64,000 nt of DNA from JAMXLO01 sp963850535 (GTDB lineage: Bacteria; Pseudomonadota; Alphaproteobacteria; Acetobacterales; Acetobacteraceae): NCBI GenBank assembly GCA_963850535.1, contig CAWKMC010000046.1, positions 1-64,000 of the forward strand, read 5' to 3'. Positions 9,074 to 19,747 of the stretch are shown in pieces; the stretch's first letter is position 1; each line of letters begins with the position of its first letter. A program made the translations under genes and the position numbers. Below the pieces are notes generated by a model. It was given only the letters and a program-made list of their open reading frames with translations, was not told the origin of the DNA and searched no databases.

Positions 9074-10725
9074 ATGCTGGGACTGATGCAACAGCAACCG
9101 CTGCTGATTTCGACGCTGCTGAAACATGCAGCGCGGCACCATGGTGCGGCAGAGGTGGTATCGGCGACGGAAACGGGAACGGTCCATCACACCACATGGG
9201 CGGAGACCGAGCGCCGCGCCCGTCAGCTTGTGCGTGCGCTGCAGGCACTTGGCGTTCGCGAGGCCGACCGGGTCGGCACGCTGGCCTGGAACGACTACCG
9301 CCATCTCGAGGTGTATTACGCCACATCCGGCATGCAGGCGATCTGCCACACAATCAACCCGCGGCTCTCGCCGGACGATATTGCCTACGTCATCAATCAC
9401 GCCGGCGACAGCGTCCTGTTCATCGATCCTGGGTTCGCGACACTGATTGGCGGGATTGCCCCCAAAATCGCGCAATACGTTCGTGCCATCGTGATCATGA
9501 CCGATCTGTCGGGGATGCCGGCGCTCGACCTGCCCCACGGCATGCGTCTGCTTTGCTACGACCAGCTGATGGTCGAGGCCGATGATGATTATTCCTGGCC
9601 CAGCTTCGATGAAAACGCCGCGAGCGCGCTCTGTTATACGTCTGGGACCACCGGCCGGCCAAAGGGTGTGCTCTACAGTCACCGCTCGACGGTCATCCAC
9701 GCTTACGCGATCGCCCTCCCCGATGTGCTCGACCTGCGTGCGACCAGCCGAATTCTGCCCGTAGTGCCGATGTTTCACGTCAACGCCTGGGGGATTCCCT
9801 ACGCAACTGCCCTCACCGGCTCAGCGCTTGTGCTTCCAGGACGTCATCTCGACGGCGCCAGTCTGGCTCGCCTGCTCAATCAGGAACGGGTGACAATGAC
9901 CTGCGGCGTCCCGACAGTCTGGCTGGGATTGTTGCAGCACCTGCGGTCGAGTGGCGAGAAACTCACGACGGTATCGCGCATCATGACCGGAGGTTCCGCG
10001 GCGCCTCCGCTGCTGATCGAAGCGTTTCGCGACGAATTCGGCGTCAAAGTCGAGCACGGCTGGGGCATGACGGAACTCAGCCCGGTCGGCACCTACAACG
10101 CCGCGAAGCCGCCACAGGTCGCGCTGACCGGCGAAGCCGCAGGTACGTCACATGTTGAAACAGGGCCGTGTGCTGCCGGGACTGGACATGAAGATCGTCG
10201 ACGGGGAAGGGCACGAGTTGCCATGGGATGGCAAGCAATTCGGCGACCTGCTCGTTCGCGGACCATGGGTGTGCAGCAGCTATTTCGGGGAATCCGAGAA
10301 CGCGTGCGACGCTGACGGCTGGTTTGCCACGGGCGATGTCGCGACCATCGATGCTGATGGCTACATGGAGATCACCGACCGCTCGAAGGATGTCATCAAG
10401 TCGGGCGGCGAGTGGATCAGTTCGATCACACTGGAGAACATCGCGGTCTCGCATCCCGACGTTGCGGAAGCGGCCGTCGTCGCGGCCCGGCATGCGAAAT
10501 GGGACGAGAGGCCGTTGCTGCTCGTGGTGCCGCGGCCAGGCCTGTACGATCGATCCGCAGTCGATACTCGAAATGTACCGCGGCCAGGTCGCGAAGTGGT
10601 GGTTGCCGGATGCGGTGCTTGTCGTCGATCAGCTACCGCACACCGCGACCGGTAAGTTGCTCAAGACTGCTTTGCGCGACCGTTATCGCAACTACTACCA
10701 GGCCACAGCAACAAAGGAGGCCTGA
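9074..10725 (+). CDS. AMP-forming acyl-CoA ligase (DmdB/FadD-like), two frameshifts
   Basis: Activates a fatty or other carboxylic acid to its CoA thioester through an acyl-adenylate. The P-loop-like motif is YTSGTTGRPKGV; later blocks are MTGGSAAPP, GWGMTELSP, WFATGDVATIDADGY, the hinge ITDRSKDVIKSGGEWIS, and the A10 lysine in LPHTATGKLLKTALR. Two single-base shifts are needed, near 10136-10145 and near 10540; each continues with exact family sequence. The start ATG 9074 has GGAGG upstream. N-terminal residues resemble medium/long-chain and methylthiopropionyl-CoA ligases; substrate unproven. Confidence 0.85.
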
Positions 10726-10941
10726 CCGCGCTTACCCGAGCCGATGTCAGGGTCATGGCAGAGGTGGGCCAGAACGAACGTCACGAGTGCGACAACTCAA
10801 GGTAGCAGCCAACACCAAATCTTGCTGCGGTCGCGAAGGTTGCGCCGGATGACGGTCCGCCATAGGTTCGACACAGCGCTACTGTCCTAGGCAGGCGCTC
10901 GATCAAGGGGCAGCAACCTCCTCGGCAACAGGAACACGCAC

Positions 10942-12250
10942 ATGAGCGGTTCGGCAAAGCGGTCCATAACGGTAACAATGGATGGCTCCAACAAGTCGGC
11001 CAACCTGCCGCTTCTGGAAGCAACGATAGGACCGCCGGTTGCCGACATCCGCAAGCTGTACGGCAACCTCGGGATTTTTACCTTCGATCCCGGATACGGC
11101 GCTACAGCGTCTTGCGAGAGCAAGATCACCTACATCGACGGCGACGAAGGTGTCCTGCTGTATCGCGGCTATCCCATCGAACAACTCGCCGAGAACTCCA
11201 ACTTTCTTGAGATATGCTATCTGTTGCTTAACGGTGACCTGCCGAACGCGAAGCAGCGGGACGAATTCGAACTCGGCGTGATGCGGCACACGATGCTGCA
11301 CGAGCAGATCCGCCAGTTCTACAACGGCTTCCGCCGCGACGCGCATCCGATGGCCGTGATGTGCGGCGTGGTCGGCGCATTGTCCGCCTTCTATCACGAC
11401 AGCCTGGACATCCACGATCCCGAAAGCCGCCGTATCAGCGCCTTCCGCCTCATCGCCAAGGTGCCGACGATCGCCGCCTGGGCGTATAAATACTCAATAG
11501 GCCAACCGTTCATTTATCCGCGCAACGACCTGACCTACGCCGAGAACTTCCTCCACATGTTCCACGCCGTTCCGGCGGAACCGTACAAGGTCAATCCGGT
11601 GCTGTCGCGCGCCATGGACCTGATCATGATCCTGCATGCGGACCATGAGCAGAACGCCTCCACCAGGACCTGTACGCCTCGCCGGTTCGACCGGCGCCAA
11701 TCCGTTCGCCTGCATCGCGGCTGGTATCGCCAGCCTGTGGGGCCCCGCCCACGGTGGCGCCAACGAGGCGGTGCTGAAGATGCTGACCCATATCGGGCAC
11801 GTGAAGAACATTCCGGCCTTCCTCGAGGAGGTGAAGGACCGCAACAATCACGAGATGCTCTGGGGCTTCGGCCACCGCGTCTACAAGAATTACGATCCGC
11901 GTGCGCGCATTATCCAGAAGGCGTGCCACGATGTGCTGAACGAACTCGGGTTCAAGGGCGATCCGCTGCTTGACCTGGCGATGGAGCTCGAGAAGATCGC
12001 ACTGAACGATCGATACTTCGTCGACCGCAAGCTCTATCCTAACGTCGACTTCTACTCAGGCATTATCCTGAAAGCCATGGGCTTCCCGACCAGCATGTTT
12101 ACCGCCCTCTTCGCGGTGTCCCGTACAGTTGGCTGGGTAAGCCAATGGCAGGAAATGATGGAAGATCCAGAGCAGCGCATCGGCAGACCTCGGCAAATCT
12201 ACACGGGGGCACCCCGCCGCGATTACGTTCCGATCAGCCGACGAGACTGA
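10942..12250 (+). CDS. gltA: Citrate synthase, one frameshift
   Basis: Condenses oxaloacetate and acetyl-CoA, the entry step of the TCA cycle. This is the type II (Gram-negative, allosteric) form with the N-terminal domain (LYGNLGIFTFDPGY). Catalytic His lie in WGPAHGGANE and GFGHRVYKNYDPR, and the Asp in the VDFYSG region. At about 11669 an extra T appears in the conserved HADHEQNAST..VRLAGS block and moves the frame. As this is a core enzyme with intact residues on both sides, a sequencing error is more likely than inactivation. Confidence 0.93.
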
Positions 12251-12469
12251 CCGAGAATTTCATTCATTGAAATAATACCGCCGGCCCGGCCGCGGCCAAG
12301 TTTGTCCACAGGCTGTTGATAATTCACGTAAGGAACGAGGATTAGTCAACCGAAATCAATCGGTTTGTTGTGGTGCGCGCCACTGGTCTGCGAGCGCCGT
12401 CTAAGTGCTTCCGGACCGATCTTAACTATTTATATCAAGAGTTTGCCCCAACCCTGCCCTGGTATGCAG

Positions 12470-12496
12470 TTGATCTACATCCTAAGGTTGTATAAT
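12470..12496 (+). promoter_or_regulatory. Possible promoter of the downstream hypothetical gene
   Basis: TATAAT at 12491-12496 is a perfect -10, rare in this GC-rich DNA, with TTGATC at 12470-12475 as a weak -35 at short (15-base) spacing. It would start transcription about 25 bases before ATG 12528. The region upstream also holds a small palindrome (AACCGA..TCGGTT, 12348-12365). Confidence 0.35.
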
Positions 12497-12527
12497 CAGG
12501 TGACATTAAAACTATTCGGGGCAGTCG

Positions 12528-13196
12528 ATGCGATCGTCTCAAAGTTTGGACCGGTTGGTCAAGGAGCGCCTGAAGGAATGGCCGCAGCGTCCGCCCGGAG
12601 TTACCCGGGCACCACTTGGCCGGGACGCTTGGTTGCGCGGCCGACCGGGGCACGAATTTCATACGCATCCGTTTCTCAAACTTCCCGGTAGCACCCGCTA
12701 TCGGACGCTACCCGACGGTCTATGGTTCAACTTCGGCGGAACCCCTGCTGATCCTTATGTCGACATCTTCGCCATAGAGGCTTGTGCCAGCTTCCAGAAC
12801 CTGTTGGACAAACGCTCCCGTTTTGCCCCCAGCACTCACTCGCTGCTGGCGGTCTGCCCGGTTCATTGGTTGCTTTCGCCGGTGACAAAAGACGATCCAA
12901 CGCCGCGCTGGAAAGTGACTGGAGTCATCCTCAGCGAGCCGACGATCGACTTCGTCCTTCCGGTTCGCGACATGCACGTACTCTATGGCCTGAAGCGCGA
13001 GCACTATGCGGACTTCGCCCGCCACCATTTGCCGCACGCGCATGAGTTTTTCGCCCCCATGGACGCACTGACCGCGACCGACGGCGCCGAGAACCCGGAG
13101 CTTCACACACTGCTTGCACGTGCCTCTGCGACCGCCAACTTCATGTCGGTTCCGCCTTCGCCAGCACGCATCGAGCAAGATCGGGTCGATCGGTGA
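12528..13196 (+). CDS. Hypothetical protein
   Basis: 222 residues with no family I recognise. It is mostly soluble, with an even mix of charged and aromatic residues and no clear signal peptide or membrane span. The tail (about 18 codons) overlaps the convergent GDPD gene. Codon use is like the neighbours and the frame is intact, so it is probably a real gene. Confidence 0.6.
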   Translation: MRSSQSLDRLVKERLKEWPQRPPGVTRAPLGRDAWLRGRPGHEFHTHPFLKLPGSTRYRTLPDGLWFNFGGTPADPYVDIFAIEACASFQNLLDKRSRFAPSTHSLLAVCPVHWLLSPVTKDDPTPRWKVTGVILSEPTIDFVLPVRDMHVLYGLKREHYADFARHHLPHAHEFFAPMDALTATDGAENPELHTLLARASATANFMSVPPSPARIEQDRVDR

Positions 13197-14010
13197 TCAG
13201 CCCGTCGACGCCCCAACGGACCAGCCGGTGCATGTCTTGCGGTCGGTTCACCGTCCATGGCACCACCTTGAGCCCCAGGCCGTGCGCCTCCTCCAGGCTG
13301 TCCTTGGTAAGGTCGCGGTAATCAGGTCCCCAGATCGGTCCTCCCTCTGCGGCTACGGCCCGCGGCACCGATCCGCCATAATCTGAGGGATCAGGACCGT
13401 CCCACCATGTCCGGGCGGCCAACAGCGTGGAAGCACTGGTCAGCCAGGAAACGGGAAGTTCCCGCCGGCTGCGTCGGAGATGACGCGGTCCGCGCCAGTC
13501 AAATGACTGGACGATGATCCGGGCGGCAGCGCTGCAGGCGCTGGCCACATCGACCACCGCCTCCGCCATATCAGCACCGTCCATTGTCAGACCTGAATGC
13601 AGCGGAGCTGACTTGAGCTCGATGGCGAAGCACACGACGGGGTCGATCCTCAACACCTCGGCCAGCCGAGGAATCCGCGCACCGTCGTGCGGCACCTGAT
13701 CTGGATACTCGGCGGCGTAGGAGCTGTCGGGCCGAATTCGCCCTACGTCGTAGACGTCCAACTCGGCCGCCCGCAGCGACCAGATCGCCGGCGTGGCTCC
13801 TGACAGCCAGGCCCCGTTCAGGTCGCGGGTAAGGTCAGCGTTGAGCTGTGGGTCGTGCGTTACCACCACGACGTTATCGGCCGTGACTGCCACATCGAGC
13901 TCCAGCGCATCCACCCCGATCCGGAGTGCGCCTGCGAAACCGACCATCGTATTCTCGGGAAACAAGCCTCGGGCTCCGCGGTGGCCGTGCAGTTCGATTT
14001 TGTGGCTCAT
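13141..14010 (-). CDS. Glycerophosphodiester phosphodiesterase
   Basis: Hydrolyses glycerophosphodiesters to glycerol-3-phosphate plus an alcohol. TIM-barrel signatures are visible: HGHRGARGLFPENT near the start, ELDVAVTADNVVVVTHDP, IELKS and the end motif GVDGLITDRPDLA. The catalytic HR..H pair and the metal-binding E/D are in place. No signal peptide, so it is likely cytoplasmic (UgpQ-like). The start at 14010 (MSHKIEL) is preferred to the ATG two codons upstream. Confidence 0.9.
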   Translation of the reverse strand: MSHKIELHGHRGARGLFPENTMVGFAGALRIGVDALELDVAVTADNVVVVTHDPQLNADLTRDLNGAWLSGATPAIWSLRAAELDVYDVGRIRPDSSYAAEYPDQVPHDGARIPRLAEVLRIDPVVCFAIELKSAPLHSGLTMDGADMAEAVVDVASACSAAARIIVQSFDWRGPRHLRRSRRELPVSWLTSASTLLAARTWWDGPDPSDYGGSVPRAVAAEGGPIWGPDYRDLTKDSLEEAHGLGLKVVPWTVNRPQDMHRLVRWGVDGLITDRPDLARCVLAKAEPT

Positions 14011-14105
14011 CGCCACCGCGTAGGTTGCGCCTCATAGCGACGTCAAGACGTTGCCCAGCCCCGCGCTCCCTGGCGCCACCCCCGGTTTCCTGCAATCCTA
14101 ATTAC

Positions 14106-14826
14106 ATGCTCGGCGATGATCGAATGCTTGGTGTACTCGGTGGCATGGGGCCCTTGGCGAGCGCCCAGTTCATGCTGCGTCTCACCCAGTTGACGCCGGC
14201 CATGCGCGACCAGGACCACATCCCCACCGTATTGTGGTCCGACCCGCGCGTGCCGGATCGAACGGTCGGCCGGCTGGGCAATGGCGCCGACCCGCTGCCT
14301 TGGCTCCTGCGCGGCATCGAAGGGCTTCGGCGCGCCGGCTGCAGCGCGATCGCCATCCCCTGCAACACGGCACATGGCTGGTACGACCAAATGCAGGATG
14401 CGGCACAGATGCCGATCCTGCACATCGTCGATGCCGCCGCCGCCGAACTCCGCCACCTAGGCATCGCGACTGGCACAATCGGCGTCATGGGGACGCAGGC
14501 CACCCTGGCGATGCAGTTATATCAGCATCGGCTTGGCGCGCACGGCTGGGATCTCCATCATCCCCGATCAAAATCAGATGGACCATCTGGTTAGCCCGGC
14601 GATCGCCCTGGTGAAGGCAAATCGGCCGGCGGATGCCTATGCCCCGCTGTCGGCGGTCGTACGCAGTCTGATCCAGCGTGGTGCGGCATCGGTCGTGCTG
14701 GGCTGCACCGAGATCCCGCTGGGCATCCAGGCCGGTCCCACCCTGGATGTGCCGGTGGTCGACACCATCGATGCGCTTGCCCGCGCGGCAATTGCGTGGG
14801 TCAAGCGGTCGCCGTCAGGGGACTGA
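14106..14826 (+). CDS. Aspartate/glutamate racemase family protein, one frameshift
   Basis: Cofactor-independent amino-acid racemase with the two catalytic cysteines in IPCNTAH and LGCTEIP, and the N-terminal GVLGGMGPLAS. At 14555-14556 an extra C (GATCTCC instead of GATCTC) shifts the frame; the protein continues as IIPDQNQMDHLVSPA. ATG 14106 is followed by an alternative ATG at 14124 directly before GVLGGMG. The stop overlaps the 3' end of hflX on the other strand by 12 bases. Whether the substrate is aspartate, glutamate or another amino acid cannot be told. Confidence 0.82.
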
Positions 14827-16079
14827 ACGCTCGAACCGAGCCCGATCCGCGGGCAGAAGCCGTACTGTGACATGTACCGCGGCATCAGCGTCGTGCCGGT
14901 CAACCACCTCGCCGTGCCGGTACAGCCAGGCCAGACGGGCCCCGTCCTCGGGGGCTATCTGGTAATCGGCGAGCTCCATACCCGCGGCGATGCGCGCGTC
15001 AATTACCGACTTAAGCGCCCGCAGGCCTTCGCCGGTGACAGCAGAGACGGCCACCGCCCCGTCCCTCTCAGGCACCGCGGCGGCGCCACCCAGCAGGTCC
15101 GCCTTGTTCAGCACCTCGATCGTGCGTGATGGCCAATCAGCATCCAGTGCGCCATCCGCGACCATATCCTCCAAGACATCCACTACATCGGCGCGCTGCG
15201 CGGCACTGTCCGGATGCGCCACGTCGCGCACATGCAGGATAACGTCGGCTTCCGCCACCTCTTCGAGCGTGGCGCGAAACGCCGCTACCAATTCGTGCGG
15301 CAGATCACTGATGAAGCCAACAGTGTCAGACAGTATCGCGTGCCGCCCGGTTGGAAGCCGCACGCCACGCATCGTCGGGTCAAGCGTTGCGAACAGCTGG
15401 TCGCGCGCTACCACCTCGGCACCCGTTAGCGCATTGAACAGCGTTGATTTTCCGGCATTCGTGTATCCGACCAGCGCGATCACCGGAAACGGCACCCGCC
15501 GGCGTGCGAAACGGTGCAGGCCACGGGTGCGCCGTACTTGCTCGAGTTCTTTTTTCAGGCGCACGATGCGCTCGCCGATCAGCCGTCGGTCGGCCTCGAT
15601 CTGCGTCTCGCCGGGGCCGCCCAGGAACCCGAAGCCACCGCGCTGCCGCTCCAGATGGGTCCACGACCGTACCGAGCCGGGAACGCTGGTATTCCAGATG
15701 CGCCAGTTCGACCTGCAGCGCACCCTCCCGGGTCGCCGCGCGCTCACCGAAAATGTCCAGAATCAACCCTGTGCGGTCGATGACTTTGCAGTTCCAGGCC
15801 CGTTCCAGATTACGCTGCTGTACCGGCGACAGCGCCCCGTCCATGACCACAACGGTGATCTCCTGCTGCCGGATCTCCTCACCCTGGGAGACAACCTGGC
15901 CCTCGCCCAGCAGGGTCGACGGCCGCACCACCCGCAGTGGCAGGATCGCCGTATGTACCTACCACCAGACCAATCGATGAGGTCAGACCGACCGCTTCGG
16001 CCAACCGGTGCTCGGCCGGGCGATGGCCGTCCGTTACCCGCTCGGAGCGGCTCCAGGGGAGAAGCACCGCTGCCCGCAC
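14815..16079 (-). CDS. hflX: Ribosome-associated GTPase HflX, two frameshifts
   Basis: GTPase that binds the 50S subunit and rescues stalled ribosomes. It has the N-terminal domain (TLLGEGQV, VVVMDGALSPVQQRNLE), the glycine-rich linker GGFGFLGGPGETQIEADRR and the G domain: VGYTNAGKSTLFNAL, DPTMRG, DTVGFISDLPHELV and NKAD. Extra bases at about 15955-15962 and at 15672-15673 (GTACCG/CGGTAC block) break the frame; both sides match the family. The start is set at GTG 16077-16079, but the frame is open upstream. It follows hfq, the usual alphaproteobacterial order. Confidence 0.88.
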
Positions 16080-16119
16080 CGGGGCAGCGCCGTTCAGTCG
16101 AGGCGTCCTGCTCGCGTCC

Positions 16120-16407
16120 TCAGTCCCCTTCGGCAGGTGTCATCTCCCGTGCCGGCGCGGTAGCGCCTTCCGCCTTCGATGCATCGAACAGCTGGATCGG
16201 CGCGCCCGGCATCACTGTGCTGATCGCGTGCTTGTATACCAACTGCGTATGCCCGTCCCGACGCAGCAGAACAGAAAAGTTGTCAAACCAAGTAATTATG
16301 CCCTGGAGTTTTACCCCATTCACCAGGAACACCGTTACCGGGGTCTTGTTCTTCCGCACATGGTTCAGGAACACGTCCTGAACATTCTGCGCCTTCTCAT
16401 TGGCCAC
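16120..16407 (-). CDS. hfq: RNA chaperone Hfq
   Basis: Sm-like hexameric RNA chaperone that pairs small RNAs with mRNAs. The product carries NVQDVFLNHVRKNKTPVTVFLVNGVKLQG (Sm1) and the Sm2 signature VYKHAIST. GTG 16405-16407 is preferred over an upstream ATG because the family starts within a few residues of AQNVQDVF and AGGA lies about 7 bases before it; this gives 95 residues. The C-terminal tail is short, as in other alphaproteobacteria. Confidence 0.95.
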   Translation of the reverse strand: MANEKAQNVQDVFLNHVRKNKTPVTVFLVNGVKLQGIITWFDNFSVLLRRDGHTQLVYKHAISTVMPGAPIQLFDASKAEGATAPAREMTPAEGD

Positions 16408-16503
16408 GATGGCTGTCCTTTTCGTTGTCGGCTGTTGTTCTTGTTCGGCGGCCGGGCGTGACACGGCCAACCCTTCGTCCTTTCTGCCAGCTAGTCATCC
16501 GCC

Positions 16504-17157
16504 TCAGCCCAGCGCGCGCAGGCATGCGGCCAGGTCGAGCGCGGAGGGGAAATGGATATCAGGACGCGCCCGGTCAATGCCACCGTCATGCGAGGCGTCA
16601 CCGACCAATGCAGCCGTGACCCCAGCTGCGCGCGCAGTCTCCATATCGAGCGCAGTATCGCCCAAATACCAGACCGAGCGGTCGGCAGTGCAGCCGAGAC
16701 TGTCGAGTGCCAGCAGGATCGGCGCCGGGTCGGGCTTGTCGGCCGCCGCGTCGCCCGCACCCACCACTGCGCGGAAATGGCTGGACCATCCCAGGTGCTG
16801 AACCTCAGCGCGCAGGAAGCTGCCGTTCTTGTTGGAAACCACCCCCTGAGGCCAGGCCTTTCCGGCGGCCAGCGCCTCAGTCGCACCCGGCATCGGGGCA
16901 ACGTGCTGAAGGTGGCGGGCGCGGAGCTCAGCCAGGAAAATATCGCGGGCCATCTCCCAGTCGGCGCCGAACAGCACCGGGAAGCTCTCGCGAAACGACA
17001 GCCGGACGCGCGCCCGGGTGTCGGCGACGCTCCAAAGCGGCAGATCAAAGCGGGCAAACACTACGTTCAATGCGGCAGTGATGCCGGCCCAGCCGTCCAC
17101 CAGAGTATTGTCCCAGTCGTAGAGAAGGACGGTGGGAGAGTCAGCAGTCCGCGTCAT
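16504..17157 (-). CDS. HAD-family hydrolase (phosphoglycolate phosphatase-like)
   Basis: 217 residues with the HAD motifs in order: LLYDWDNTLVD (motif I; the second Asp is shifted as DWDNT), VVSNKNG (motif II), DKPDP (motif III lysine) and WYLGDTALDMETA (motif IV). The helical cap lies between motifs I and II. This is the Gph/PGP type, acting on small phosphate esters; the substrate is not evident. It is upstream of hfq on the same strand. Confidence 0.85.
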   Translation of the reverse strand: MTRTADSPTVLLYDWDNTLVDGWAGITAALNVVFARFDLPLWSVADTRARVRLSFRESFPVLFGADWEMARDIFLAELRARHLQHVAPMPGATEALAAGKAWPQGVVSNKNGSFLRAEVQHLGWSSHFRAVVGAGDAAADKPDPAPILLALDSLGCTADRSVWYLGDTALDMETARAAGVTAALVGDASHDGGIDRARPDIHFPSALDLAACLRALG

Positions 17158-17178
17158 GGCCGCCTTTGAGCGACCCTC

Positions 17179-17427
17179 CTAGCCGCCGCCTATCTTCGGG
17201 ATCAGCACAATCTCGCTGTCCGGCCGCAGCTCCGCAGCGTACGCGTCCTGAAAAATCTCCCCGTCGATCGCCACTGCCATGCCCTCCTCCACCTGCTTGC
17301 CCAAGCCGGGGTAGCGGTTCTCCAGCTCCGTCACCAGGCGGCGGAAGGTCGTCGCCGCCACCTCGAGCTCCGCCTTACCGCCGGTGAACCGACGGCCGGC
17401 GTCGCCCGAGATGACGACCTTTGGCAT
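17179..17427 (-). CDS. MoaD/ThiS-family ubiquitin-like sulfur carrier
   Basis: 82 residues in the beta-grasp pattern, with the essential C-terminal Gly-Gly (IPKIGGG) that is adenylated and thiocarboxylated in MoaD and ThiS. ELRPDSEIVLIPKIGGG is the usual end, and AVAIDGEIF the middle strand. It lies 44 bases after the molybdenum hydroxylase large subunit, so a dedicated role in sulfuration of that enzyme's molybdopterin is plausible. A ThiS or general MoaD role cannot be excluded. Confidence 0.82.
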   Translation of the reverse strand: MPKVVISGDAGRRFTGGKAELEVAATTFRRLVTELENRYPGLGKQVEEGMAVAIDGEIFQDAYAAELRPDSEIVLIPKIGGG

Positions 17428-17448
17428 CAGATGTGACCCTTACTCGTC

Positions 17449-17471
17449 ATGGCCGGGTTTGACCCGGCCAT
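17449..17471. repeat. Perfect 10-bp palindrome between two genes
   Basis: ATGGCCGGGT, loop TTG, ACCCGGCCAT. It resembles the ATGGCCGGG-type dispersed intergenic palindromes common in alphaproteobacteria and touches the large-subunit stop codon. It may limit read-through to the MoaD-like gene. Confidence 0.6.
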
Positions 17472-19747
17472 CAGTCGTCGCCATTCGCCACGTCCAGCGC
17501 CTTGCGGAGCTTCGGCGGCGACATCGGTAGGCTGTGCATGCGCAGGCCCACCGCGTCGCGAATCGCGTTGCCGACCGCCGCCATTGGCGGAATGATCGGC
17601 ACCTCGCCCACGCCGCGCGCACCGAACGGATGCCGCGGGTTCGGCACCTCCACCATGATCGCCTCGATCATCGGCAGGTCGGACGCCACCGGGCAGCGGT
17701 AGTCCAGGAAACCCGGGTTATCCATCCGCCCGTCCTTGTCGTAGATGTACTCCTCGTTCAGCGCCCAGCCGATACCCTGGACCGCGCCACCCTGGATCTG
17801 GCCCTCGACATAGCTCGGGTGGATCGCGCGGCCGACATCCTGCACCGCGGTGTAGCGGACGATGGTGACCTGGCCGGTCTCCTTGTCCACTTCCACGTCG
17901 GCAATGTGCGCGCCAAATCCGGGGCCGGCGCCCTGCGCGTTGACCGAGATCTCCGACGTCACCGGCCCGCCGGTGCGCGCCGCCTTCACCGCGATCTCAG
18001 CCAGGCTCAGCGGCTCGAATGCGCCGGCGTTGGTGCCGGCGGGATGCGCCGCGCCGTCGCGCCAATCGACCGCGTCCGGGGTGATGTCCCAGATCATCGC
18101 CGCGCGCTGCTTCAACTGCTCGACCACCTTCTCGGCCGCCATGGTCGCCGCCATGCCGGTCGCGAAGGTCACGCGGCTGCCGCCGGTCACGTGGGTGAAG
18201 CCGATCGAGGCCGTATCGGCAACGATCGTGCGCACCTTATCGGCGGGAATCTGCAGAGTCTCGGCCACCATCATGCCGATCGAGGCGCGCGAGCCGCCGA
18301 TGTCGGGGCTGCCCGACACCGCTACCACCGTCCCGTCCTCGGCCACGTGCACCGCAGCACTCAACTCGCCGCCGATGTTGAACCAGAAGCCGCAAGCGAT
18401 GCCCCTGCCCTGCCCCGGCTTCAGCGGCGTCTTCCAGTGTGCACTGCCCTTCGCCGCCTCGAGTGTGGCGAGGAAGCCGATATTCTGATGCGTTGGCCCG
18501 TAGTGCGTCTTGGTCCCGTTGCGCGCGCCGTTCTTCTCGCGCAGCTCGATCGGGTCCATCTTGAGCTGCCGCGCCAGATCATCCAGCGCGCATTCAACCG
18601 CATACGAAGCGATCGGCGCGCCAGGTGCACGATAGGCGGCGACCTTCGGCCGGTTGCTCACCACGTCGTAGCCGATGACCTCGATGTTCGGCAGGTCGTA
18701 CATGGCGAAGCCGCACATGCAGCCGGGCTGGATCGGTGACCCGGGGAATGCGCCGGCCTGATACTTCAGCACGTGCTTCGCCGCGACGATCGTGCCGTCC
18801 TTCTTCGCACCGATCTTCACTTCCATGGTGGCGCCAGAGGTGGGACCCGACGCGCGGAACACTTCTTCCCGTGTCATCTGCATCTTCACCGGCCGGCCGC
18901 ACTTCTTCGACATAGCGAGCGCCAGCGGCTCCAGATAGACCAGCGTCTTACCGCCGAACCCGCCGCCGATCTCCGCCGGCGTGCAGCGAATGTTGGAGAT
19001 GTCCATTCCCATCAGCTTCGCCACGTAGGAGCGCACCATGAAGTGGCCCTGGCTGGAGCTGTAGATCACCGACTGCCCGTCGGGATTATACGAGCACACG
19101 CAGGCATGCGGCTCGATGTAGGCTTGATGGACCGGCTCGGTTGTGTACCGGCCCTCGACGATCACCTCAGCCTGTTTGAAACCGTCCTCCACCTTACCCT
19201 TGTGGAAATAGACCCGCTTGGCGATGTTCGACGGCTTGGTCGGCTTCGGTTCTACGTTCGCGGTGAACAGGTCGTCGTGCAAGACCGGCGCGTCGTCCGC
19301 CATCGCCGCCTCAACGTCGATAACGTAAGGCAGCACCTCGTACTTCACGTCGATCAGTTCGATCGCCTGATCAGCGATGGCCTGACTAATTGCCGCAACC
19401 GCGGCTACGGCGTGGCCCTCATACAGTGCCTTGCCGCGCGCCATGCAGTTGCGTGACAGGTCGCGGAAGTTCATCGGGCCTTCGCCGACGAACGCTTCTT
19501 CCGAGGGGATGTCTGGGAAGTCATCCGCCGTTACCACCGCCTTCACGCCGGGCAGCTTCAGCGCCTTGCTGGCGTCGATCGACACGATACGCGCGTGCGC
19601 ATGCGGCGAGCGCTTCACCTTACCCCACAGCATGCCGGGCATGACCATGTCGGCGCCGAACATGGCGCGGCCGGTGACCTTGTCCACGCCGTCCGGGCGG
19701 ACTGGGCGGGTGCCGACAACCCTCAGATCAGAGCCAACATAATTCAT
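17471..19747 (-). CDS. Xanthine dehydrogenase family, molybdopterin-binding large subunit
   Basis: Catalytic subunit (758 residues) of a molybdenum hydroxylase. It has the N-terminal a/b hammerhead (RPDGVDKVTGRAMFGADM), the Moco-binding GGGFGGK block, the C-terminal GGAVQGIGWALNEE and GVGEVPIIPP, and the catalytic Glu region near the end. The active-site loop reads AAYRAPGAP, not the CO-dehydrogenase loop VAYRCSFR, so it is not a form I CO dehydrogenase. The natural substrate (aldehyde, aromatic CoA ester or N-heterocycle) is open. Its ATG overlaps the iron-sulfur subunit stop. Confidence 0.9.
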   Translation of the reverse strand: MNYVGSDLRVVGTRPVRPDGVDKVTGRAMFGADMVMPGMLWGKVKRSPHAHARIVSIDASKALKLPGVKAVVTADDFPDIPSEEAFVGEGPMNFRDLSRNCMARGKALYEGHAVAAVAAISQAIADQAIELIDVKYEVLPYVIDVEAAMADDAPVLHDDLFTANVEPKPTKPSNIAKRVYFHKGKVEDGFKQAEVIVEGRYTTEPVHQAYIEPHACVCSYNPDGQSVIYSSSQGHFMVRSYVAKLMGMDISNIRCTPAEIGGGFGGKTLVYLEPLALAMSKKCGRPVKMQMTREEVFRASGPTSGATMEVKIGAKKDGTIVAAKHVLKYQAGAFPGSPIQPGCMCGFAMYDLPNIEVIGYDVVSNRPKVAAYRAPGAPIASYAVECALDDLARQLKMDPIELREKNGARNGTKTHYGPTHQNIGFLATLEAAKGSAHWKTPLKPGQGRGIACGFWFNIGGELSAAVHVAEDGTVVAVSGSPDIGGSRASIGMMVAETLQIPADKVRTIVADTASIGFTHVTGGSRVTFATGMAATMAAEKVVEQLKQRAAMIWDITPDAVDWRDGAAHPAGTNAGAFEPLSLAEIAVKAARTGGPVTSEISVNAQGAGPGFGAHIADVEVDKETGQVTIVRYTAVQDVGRAIHPSYVEGQIQGGAVQGIGWALNEEYIYDKDGRMDNPGFLDYRCPVASDLPMIEAIMVEVPNPRHPFGARGVGEVPIIPPMAAVGNAIRDAVGLRMHSLPMSPPKLRKALDVANGDD

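Noticed and set aside
10136..11670. Programmed frameshifting in the acyl-CoA ligase and citrate synthase genes
   Set aside because: No slippery heptamer plus pseudoknot; the same kind of indel hits many unrelated genes, so sequence error is simpler.
12302..12310. DnaA-box-like TTGTCCACA near a TGTTGATAA sequence
   Set aside because: One isolated box without a cluster, AT-rich unwinding region or dnaA/gidA context does not support an origin.
13926..14105. Extended N-terminus for the racemase
   Set aside because: The upstream codons are arginine-rich and overlap the GDPD gene antisense; the family begins at GVLGGMG just after ATG 14106/14124.
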